Of a stretch of DNA of 11,661 nt, positions 6,813 through 11,661 are shown in pieces. The notes beneath the pieces were generated by a model. That model made no database searches. It was not told the DNA's origin and saw only the letters and a program-made list of their open reading frames with translations. Source of the stretch: Thermoplasmata archaeon. GTDB lineage: Archaea; Thermoplasmatota; Thermoplasmata; Thermoplasmatales; Thermoplasmataceae. The position numbers were made by a program, and so were the translations under genes. The stretch spans positions 1 to 11,661 of the forward strand of contig JAKBSB010000028.1 of NCBI GenBank assembly GCA_021845155.1. The letters run 5' to 3'. Position 1 is the first letter of the stretch. Each line of letters starts with the position of its first letter.

Positions 6813-6831
6813 TTATGGATATCTGGACCAC

Positions 6832-6840
6832 AATTATAAA
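6832..6840 (-). promoter_or_regulatory. TATA box of the ftcD-fchA-ilvA operon
   Basis: On the minus strand this reads TTTATAATT and is centred about 24 bases before the ATG at 6812, placing transcription start at or next to the start codon. It is the second leaderless first gene in the window. Confidence 0.6.
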
Positions 6841-6933
6841 TCTGGTTTTGTGTGCGCTATCACATGATCTATTCTGTATGACCCCGGTAATCTCCATTTC
6901 CCACTATTAATATAATGTAATTTGCATATTTAC

Positions 6934-6960
6934 ATGGAAGTTCTGAGCTATAGCTTCCAT
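6934..6960. repeat. 7-bp inverted repeat enclosing an AGCTATAGCT palindrome
   Basis: ATGGAAG (6934-6940) and CTTCCAT (6954-6960) are exact reverse complements with a 13-base spacer. The overlapping decamer AGCTATAGCT (6946-6955) is itself a palindrome, so two alternative dyads compete. It lies about 120 bases upstream of ftcD. Function unknown. Confidence 0.45.
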
Positions 6961-7133
6961 CTCCATACTCCCTGAATTTTCAAAAACTGTCTGATAACTG
7001 ATTTAATTGCCTATTGAAAGGTTTCGTTAAATATGACCAGACATGATAATGTACATGGTAAAATAATTTTAACCTAATTTGAATAAAATGTAGCTGATGC
7101 ACCTTCATAAGTATCATATAACTCTCATCTAAT

Positions 7134-7150
7134 ATTACCAGAAAGGTAAT
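7134..7150. repeat. 6-bp hairpin upstream of the ribonucleotide reductase
   Basis: ATTACC (7134-7139) pairs with GGTAAT (7145-7150) around an AGAAA loop. It is five bases from the larger dyad at 7156-7186, so the two could belong to one control site or structured leader. Confidence 0.4.
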
Positions 7151-7155
7151 CTCAT

Positions 7156-7186
7156 CTGATCACCTCTGCACCTGTATTGTGATCAG
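7156..7186. promoter_or_regulatory. Candidate operator dyad upstream of the ribonucleotide reductase
   Basis: CTGATCAC (7156-7163) and GTGATCAG (7179-7186) are perfect reverse complements, with centres about 23 bases apart, near two helical turns. Each half contains the palindrome TGATCA. The dyad sits about 30-60 bases upstream of the candidate TATA element, a position suited to a dimeric regulator. It does not look like the bacterial NrdR box as I know it. Confidence 0.4.
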
Positions 7187-7215
7187 GATATGACAACAAC
7201 AGAGTTCAGAAAGAG

Positions 7216-7223
7216 TTTAAATT
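7216..7223 (+). promoter_or_regulatory. Candidate TATA element of the ribonucleotide reductase gene
   Basis: TTTAAATT would place transcription start near 7245, giving a leader of about 20 bases that contains the Shine-Dalgarno GGAGTGA (7254-7260). A more distant promoter around 7113-7121 (CATATAAC) is not excluded. Confidence 0.4.
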
Positions 7224-7253
7224 AATGAAGGAAATAAGAAGGTTACCCTCTTT

Positions 7254-7260
7254 GGAGTGA
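7254..7260 (+). promoter_or_regulatory. Shine-Dalgarno of the ribonucleotide reductase gene
   Basis: GGAGTGA is close to the archaeal consensus GGAGGTGA. It abuts an ATG at 7261 that is at once followed by TAA, and lies six bases before ATG 7267. The spacing and the immediate stop make 7267 the start. Confidence 0.6.
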
Positions 7261-7266
7261 ATGTAA

Positions 7267-10200
7267 ATGATAAGCGAACAGGATAAAAACAGATCAAAGG
7301 TCAAGAATATAATTAAAAGGGACGGAACTACTGCCAGTTTTGAAAAAAGCAAGATAACGAGGGCCATATACAAGGCCATGCTTTCGGTTAAAACCGGAAC
7401 AATGGCAGATGCTGAAGAAGTTGCCGACAACGTTGTGAAAGAGCTTGAGAAGATCAAGGGAAACCCAACTGTTGAGCAGATCCAGGACCTTGTCGAGAAT
7501 GTTTTGATGACCTCCGCCAAAAAGAATGTTGATTACAAGGAGGTTGCCAAAGCCTATATAATATACAGGGAAAGGAGAAGAACTATACGTGATGAGAAAG
7601 AGAGACTTGGAGTGAGGGATGATCTCAAACTTTCCATAAATGCGGTTAAAACACTTGAAGCCAGATATTTGCTCAAGGATGAGGATGGCAAGATCATTGA
7701 GACACCAGGGCAGATGTTCAGGAGAGTCGCAACCCATGTCGGCATTGTTGAACTTCTGTACGATTACATGAAATTCCAGAAGAAAGGCACTATAGCAGGG
7801 AATGGAAAGAAAATATCCGGACTTCAGCCCACTCAGATGGAGGTCCTCAAGAGGGCATTCACACACCTTGTGAATGAGGGACAGCTTAAGGGAACCTTTG
7901 ATGAATTTATGAATTTTGTTCAGACTAAACCCACCACAGCAATGGAGACCATAGACAGATATGAGCAGATAATGAGAAATCTCGAATATGTTCCAAATTC
8001 ACCGACAATGATGAATGCGGGAGCAAGACTTGGACAGCTTTCAGCATGTTTTGTTTTGCCTGTGGCGGACAGCATTGAGGATATATTTGATGCACTGAAA
8101 TACCAGGCAATGATCCATAAATCTGGAGGAGGTACCGGTTTTTCGTTCTCGAGACTCAGAGCCAAGGATGATCTCGTTGGTTCAACCAAGGGGGTTGCAT
8201 CCGGCCCTGTTTCGTTCATGAAAATATTTGATACCACAACGGATGTGATAAAGCAGGGTGGAAAAAGAAGAGGAGCCAACATGGGAATCCTTAAATTTGA
8301 TCACCCGGACATCATGGATTTCATAATGAGCAAGGATTCCGAGAACACAATACTCAGCAATTTCAACATTTCAGTAGGAATGACTGATGAATTCTTTGAA
8401 AAGCTCGATGCTGATGACTACATAGATCTCAGAAACCCAAGATCTGGAAAGACGGTGAACAGAATAAAGGCCAGGACAATGTGGGAGACCATAATAAACA
8501 AAGCGTGGCAGACAGCCGATCCCGGGTTGATATTCCTTGATGAAATAAACAGGAAGAATCCAGTAAGGCACATAGCTGATATAGAGGCAACGAACCCATG
8601 TATTACAGGAGACACCTTTGTATATACTGCTTCTGGAATAAAAAGAGCAAGAGATCTTTATCTGGAGGGAAATCCATTAAAGGTGGTAACTGATAAAAGA
8701 ACCTTTGGAAGCAAATTTCAGAATGCCTCAAACATGATCATGACTGGAGTAAAACCAGTAATAAAAATAAGAACGAAAGAGGGCTTCAAGATAAGGCTTA
8801 CAAGAGATCATCTAGTGTACAGCGACGAAAGAGGATGGGTTAGTGCTGGAGATCTTAAAACAGGCGAGAAAATACGTATCCTGAGTAATGAAGGTGGCTT
8901 TGGCACATCTGGTAGTCTGGGAGAGGGAAGAGTACTTGGATGGCTGGTTGGAGACGGGCATATAAACAAAGGTCCTGGAAATAAAAGAGCAGTGCTTTCT
9001 TTCTACAACACTGACAGACCACTGGCCCCAAAATTTGCTGAATACGTTAATGACTTAGTGAGAGATTCCGTTTACAACCGGAGTTATGAAGTGGGAGTTG
9101 TTAACGTTGAAAGCAGAAATGTCTCTACTGTGGCATCTGAAAGATTGAAAGAGTATGCAGTTCAAATTGGTCTTGGTGAGAACAAACTTCGTGTTCCGGA
9201 TGCCGTAATGACCGGTAATGCGGAGATGCAGAAAGGATTCCTGCAGGGACTCTTTGAGGCTGATGGCACTGTGTCAATCTGCACTAACTCCAGGTATAGC
9301 GTTAGATTGACATCCATTAGTGAGGAGATGCTACAGGAAGTACAGGTTCTACTTCTGAATTTTGGCGTTTACAGCAGGATTTACCGCAACAGAAGAAAAG
9401 CAGGGGTAAGAAAACTGCCAGATTCCAACAGGATGAATAAGGAATACCCATGCCAGGCATACCACGAGCTTTCAATTGGAAGAGAGAGCATTTTAAAATA
9501 TGCTGAAAAAATAGGTTTCCTTTCACAGCGTAAAAATGGGAGATTGCAAGATATAATAAACTCCTACGTTGAGTCACCAAGGAAAGAAAAATGGAGTGCT
9601 AAGGTCGAATCACTTGAATATGATGGAACAGAAGAGGTTTTTGATCTTGTTGAACCAGTTACGCATACATTTATAGCCAATGGTATTATAGTACACAATT
9701 GTGGAGAACAACCGCTCTTACCTTACGAATCCTGCAATCTTGGTTCCATAAATCTGAGCAAGTTTGTCAAGGATGGAGAAGTGGATTACGAGAGGTTGAG
9801 GGACGTTATAAGACTCAGCACAAGATTCCTCGATGATGTTGTGGACGCAAACAAGTTCCCGGTTGACAAAATAGAGGAGATGACCAGAAAAACCAGAAAG
9901 ATAGGCCTTGGATACATGGGATTTGCAGATATGCTACTTCTGCTTGGAATACCGTATAACAGTGGGGCTGCACTGGAAATGGGAGAGAAAGTAATGAGTT
10001 TCCTTCAGGAAGAATCTCACATGGAGTCCGAGAGACTTGCTGAAGAGAGATTTGTATTTCCGGGATGGTATGGTTCCACATATCAGGAACAGGGAATAAA
10101 GATGAGAAATTCTACCACAACGACAATTGCCCCTACCGGAACCATCTCAATAATAGCGAACTGCTCTTCATCAATAGAGCCACTCTTTGCACTAGCCTTT

Positions 10201-10728
10201 GTAAGGCATGTCCTGAATGGACAGGAACTAATGGAGGTAAACAGCCACTTTGAAAGTGCCCTTAAAGGAAAGAACCTGTACTCTGAAGACCTGATGCATG
10301 AGGTTGCAAGAACGGGAAACCTTCATGAAATAGATCTTGATCCTGAGATAAAAAGGGTTTTTGTTACAGCCCATGAAATTGAACCTGAATGGCATGTGTT
10401 GATGCAGGCAACTTTCCAGAGGTATTGTGATTCAGGAGTTTCAAAGACGATAAACCTACCCTCCGATGCATCCCCTGAAGACATAGCCAAAGCTTACAGA
10501 CTTGCAAAAGATCTGCATTGTAAGGGAATCACAGTTTACAGAGATCAGAGCAAAGTACAACAGGTCCTTTACAGCGGGACAAAAAGCAGGAAAGATGAGA
10601 AGAAAGAGATAAGGAAACCGGAGGTTGAACAGAAGGTCATTGAGCTCATGACCAAGGTTCCTGACAAATATCTCAAACTGGATGCAACATTCGATCCTGC
10701 CTGCCCAACAGGAAAATGTGACAAGTAG
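7267..10728 (+). CDS. nrdJ: Adenosylcobalamin-dependent (class II) ribonucleotide reductase, intein-containing precursor
   Basis: Reduces ribonucleotides to deoxyribonucleotides for DNA synthesis. The 1153-residue precursor should splice to 786 residues. Seen: an ATP-cone regulatory domain (about 12-103, VKNIIKRDG to YIIYRERRR); NSPTMMNAG (244-252); C261 in LSACFVLPV, the first redox cysteine; the site N443-P-[intein]-C812-G-E814, where C812 aligns with the thiyl-radical cysteine and N/E with its catalytic partners; ESCNLGSINLS with the second redox cysteine C823; APTGTISIIANCSSSIEP (from 955); and the C-terminal CPTGKC pair (C1146, C1151) that re-reduces the active site. No radical-generating NrdB subunit gene is adjacent, and the single large chain with this tail fits the B12-dependent enzyme known from Thermoplasma. 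Start at 7267 is backed by GGAGTGA six bases ahead. Monocistronic; the stop TAG lies in a small hairpin, and T6 follows at 10783. Confidence 0.95.
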   Translation: MISEQDKNRSKVKNIIKRDGTTASFEKSKITRAIYKAMLSVKTGTMADAEEVADNVVKELEKIKGNPTVEQIQDLVENVLMTSAKKNVDYKEVAKAYIIYRERRRTIRDEKERLGVRDDLKLSINAVKTLEARYLLKDEDGKIIETPGQMFRRVATHVGIVELLYDYMKFQKKGTIAGNGKKISGLQPTQMEVLKRAFTHLVNEGQLKGTFDEFMNFVQTKPTTAMETIDRYEQIMRNLEYVPNSPTMMNAGARLGQLSACFVLPVADSIEDIFDALKYQAMIHKSGGGTGFSFSRLRAKDDLVGSTKGVASGPVSFMKIFDTTTDVIKQGGKRRGANMGILKFDHPDIMDFIMSKDSENTILSNFNISVGMTDEFFEKLDADDYIDLRNPRSGKTVNRIKARTMWETIINKAWQTADPGLIFLDEINRKNPVRHIADIEATNPCITGDTFVYTASGIKRARDLYLEGNPLKVVTDKRTFGSKFQNASNMIMTGVKPVIKIRTKEGFKIRLTRDHLVYSDERGWVSAGDLKTGEKIRILSNEGGFGTSGSLGEGRVLGWLVGDGHINKGPGNKRAVLSFYNTDRPLAPKFAEYVNDLVRDSVYNRSYEVGVVNVESRNVSTVASERLKEYAVQIGLGENKLRVPDAVMTGNAEMQKGFLQGLFEADGTVSICTNSRYSVRLTSISEEMLQEVQVLLLNFGVYSRIYRNRRKAGVRKLPDSNRMNKEYPCQAYHELSIGRESILKYAEKIGFLSQRKNGRLQDIINSYVESPRKEKWSAKVESLEYDGTEEVFDLVEPVTHTFIANGIIVHNCGEQPLLPYESCNLGSINLSKFVKDGEVDYERLRDVIRLSTRFLDDVVDANKFPVDKIEEMTRKTRKIGLGYMGFADMLLLLGIPYNSGAALEMGEKVMSFLQEESHMESERLAEERFVFPGWYGSTYQEQGIKMRNSTTTTIAPTGTISIIANCSSSIEPLFALAFVRHVLNGQELMEVNSHFESALKGKNLYSEDLMHEVARTGNLHEIDLDPEIKRVFVTAHEIEPEWHVLMQATFQRYCDSGVSKTINLPSDASPEDIAKAYRLAKDLHCKGITVYRDQSKVQQVLYSGTKSRKDEKKEIRKPEVEQKVIELMTKVPDKYLKLDATFDPACPTGKCDK
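8599..9699 (+). mobile_element. Full-length intein with LAGLIDADG homing endonuclease
   Basis: A 367-residue in-frame insertion (precursor residues 445-811) between NP and CGEQ of the reductase. Splicing residues are intact: Cys1 in CITGDTFVYT, block B TRDH (intein 68-71), and the C-terminal NGIIVHN with penultimate His366 and Asn367, followed by Cys+1. The endonuclease domain has two dodecapeptide motifs, VLGWLVGDG (112-120) and LQGLFEADG (215-223), with both acidic residues (D119, D222) present. It therefore appears able to both splice and home. The same reductase motif is a known insertion site for archaeal inteins. If spliced out, the host sequence reads TNPCGEQPL without any scar. No frameshift or deletion is visible. 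Confidence 0.95.
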
Positions 10729-10740
10729 TTTTTAAACTAC
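10725..10740 (+). terminator. Hairpin over the ribonucleotide reductase stop codon
   Basis: GTAGTTT (10725-10731) and AAACTAC (10734-10740) are exact reverse complements with only two bases between, and the TAG stop (10726-10728) is inside the left arm. A short, AT-rich stem: it may mark the mRNA 3' end but is weak as a classical terminator. Confidence 0.3.
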
Positions 10741-10782
10741 AAACTACCCATTTTCAGTGCATAAGAATCTACATTATTGCAA

Positions 10783-10788
10783 TTTTTT
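10783..10788 (+). terminator. Oligo-T terminator after the ribonucleotide reductase
   Basis: T6 in a T-rich stretch (AATTTTTTATTATATTCTTT, 10781-10800) about 55 bases after the stop and right at the 3' end of the convergent thiolase. This is the form expected for hairpin-independent archaeal termination of the reductase mRNA. Confidence 0.5.
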
Positions 10789-10789
10789 A

Positions 10790-11661
10790 TTATATTCTTT
10801 CTATTATAGCTCCGTTAGCCATTCCTCCACCTTCGCAGATGGCGATCAGTCCAGTCCTTTTTCCACGGCGTTCCAGTGCATTGATCATTGTTGCCAGAAT
10901 ACGTGTTCCTGTCGCACCAAGGGGATGACCAAGTGCTATTGCTCCCCCGTTTACATTTAATTTCTCAGGAGGCACGTCAAATTCCTCCTGCCACGCCAGC
11001 ACAACAGATGCAAAAGCCTCGTTGACCTCAAACAGGTCGATCTGATCTATGGACATGTTTGCCCTTTCCAACAGTTTGTGTGTGACCGGTATTGGACCTG
11101 TAAGCATTGTGACAGGATTTACTCCAACGGCGGCTGTTTCTAATATCCTGGCCCTGGGCTTAAGATTGTTTCTGCGGCAGTAATCATCATTGGCAACAAG
11201 TGAAATGCTTGCCCCATCTGAAATCTGACTGGAATTTCCAGCAGTGATTAACTTGAGACCTGGAAAAGCTGGAGGCAGATCCATCATTTTTCCAAGATCT
11301 GCATTTGACCTTACCCCTTCATCATGATCAAAAAGGATTGCCTCCCCTGACTCATCCTGCCTGATCCCTATCCTTACGGGTACAATCTCTGACTGCATTG
11401 CCTCAGCTGCAGCTGCGGCCTTCTTATGGCTGTTGAAGCTAAACATATCCATCTCTGAACGATCAATATGCCATTTATTTGCTATTATTTCAGCACCCTT
11501 TGCCTGGCTGAACCACTCGTTCTCAATTCCGTATCGCAAGGTAAGACCGAGAGTTATTGGATTTCCGGTGCTGTTTATTGTGCTTCCCAGCGGAACTCTA
11601 GTCATGGATTCAACACCTCCTGCCATCACCACATCATACTGTCCTGATCTGATGCCGTTTG
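10790..11661 (-). CDS. Thiolase (acetyl-CoA acyltransferase), 5' end outside the window
   Basis: The C-terminal three quarters of a thiolase, which condenses or cleaves acyl-CoA units (3-ketoacyl-CoA and CoA to acyl-CoA and acetyl-CoA, or the reverse). The frame is open to the window edge; the visible part starts at about NGIRSGQYDVVMAGGVESM, so there is no real start here and the GTG at 11632 is internal. Seen: AGGVESMTR, GNSSQISDGAS, EVNEAFAS, NVNGGAIALGHPLGATGTRI with the catalytic histidine, and AICEGGGMANGAIIERI with the second active-site cysteine at the C-terminus. The nucleophilic cysteine lies beyond the window. The bacterial/mitochondrial-type sequence suggests acetoacetyl-CoA or 3-ketoacyl-CoA thiolase; the substrate chain length cannot be read. 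It faces the reductase gene, with about 60 bases between stops. Confidence 0.92.
   Translation of the reverse strand, partial: NGIRSGQYDVVMAGGVESMTRVPLGSTINSTGNPITLGLTLRYGIENEWFSQAKGAEIIANKWHIDRSEMDMFSFNSHKKAAAAAEAMQSEIVPVRIGIRQDESGEAILFDHDEGVRSNADLGKMMDLPPAFPGLKLITAGNSSQISDGASISLVANDDYCRRNNLKPRARILETAAVGVNPVTMLTGPIPVTHKLLERANMSIDQIDLFEVNEAFASVVLAWQEEFDVPPEKLNVNGGAIALGHPLGATGTRILATMINALERRGKRTGLIAICEGGGMANGAIIERI

Larger units (their letters stand above)
6813..7266. other. Divergent intergenic control region between ftcD and the ribonucleotide reductase
   Basis: 454 AT-rich bases without a supportable gene. It holds the ftcD TATA box (6832-6840), three inverted repeats (6934-6960, 7134-7150, 7156-7186), a candidate TATA element for the reductase (7216-7223), and a Shine-Dalgarno (7254-7260). 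A 19-codon frame on the minus strand (6966-6907) and an 11-codon frame at 7225-7260 on the plus strand are too short to call as genes. Confidence 0.6.

Noticed and set aside
6907..6966. 19-residue minus-strand frame (MEMEAIAQNF...) in the ftcD-nrdJ interval
   Set aside because: Too short, with no promoter, and its coding coincides with the inverted repeat; no support beyond an ATG after a GGGAG.
6813..7266. Cobalamin riboswitch controlling the B12-dependent reductase
   Set aside because: No B12-box-like sequence or multi-helix architecture is visible; only simple short dyads are present, and such riboswitches are not expected in this archaeal group.
7294..7866. 190-residue minus-strand reading frame opposite the reductase
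   Set aside because: It lies wholly antisense to a strongly conserved ATP-cone and catalytic region, has no recognisable domain or start signal, and looks like a shadow of biased codon use.
8599..9699. Group I intron or frameshift as explanation for the interruption in the reductase gene
   Set aside because: The insertion is in frame throughout, begins with Cys, ends HN before Cys, and contains intein blocks A, B, F and G plus two LAGLIDADG motifs, so it is an intein rather than an intron.
11632..11661. GTG at 11632 as the thiolase start
   Set aside because: The conserved thiolase sequence continues upstream in frame (NGIRSGQYDV) to the window edge and the N-terminal domain with the nucleophilic Cys is missing, so this is an internal codon of a truncated view.

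Overview
The window looks like a chromosomal segment from a thermoacidophilic euryarchaeon, most likely of the Thermoplasmatales. The evidence is an adenosylcobalamin-type (class II) ribonucleotide reductase carrying an intein, tetrahydrofolate-type one-carbon enzymes, frequent AGG/AGA and ATA codons, archaeal TATA boxes about 25 bases before leaderless starts, and GGAGGTGA-like ribosome binding sites inside operons. The assignment comes from gene content and sequence style, not from a database match.

Layout. Positions 1-340 are AT-rich and hold a promoter, a perfect hairpin and possibly a decayed transposase tail. Positions 341-4069 (+) are a tight three-gene operon: an alkyl-dihydroxyacetonephosphate synthase (AGPS)-type flavoprotein, a compact FAD glycerol-3-phosphate dehydrogenase, and a diacylglycerol-kinase-fold lipid kinase. 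It meets tail to tail, sharing the four bases TTAA, with a second operon running the other way (6812 to 4066, -). That operon encodes glutamate formiminotransferase, formimino-THF cyclodeaminase and threonine dehydratase. Positions 6813-7266 are a divergent control region with several inverted repeats. Positions 7267-10728 (+) encode the ribonucleotide reductase, interrupted by a 367-residue LAGLIDADG intein placed exactly before the predicted thiyl-radical cysteine. A convergent thiolase (-) runs off the right edge and lacks its 5' end.

How the genes may work together. The second operon releases ammonia from formimino-THF and threonine/serine and feeds one-carbon units to folate, so it looks like amino-acid catabolism or folate housekeeping. 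The first operon is the most thought-provoking part. Kinase, C2-oxidising dehydrogenase and AGPS-type enzyme are the three activities needed to phosphorylate an alkylglycerol, oxidise it to alkyl-DHAP and exchange or release its ether-linked chain at the flavin. They could equally run in the synthetic direction. This is an inference from conserved residues and gene order; in an archaeon with ether lipids it is a testable hypothesis for ether-lipid turnover.

No CRISPR array, tRNA, rRNA or complete insertion sequence was seen.
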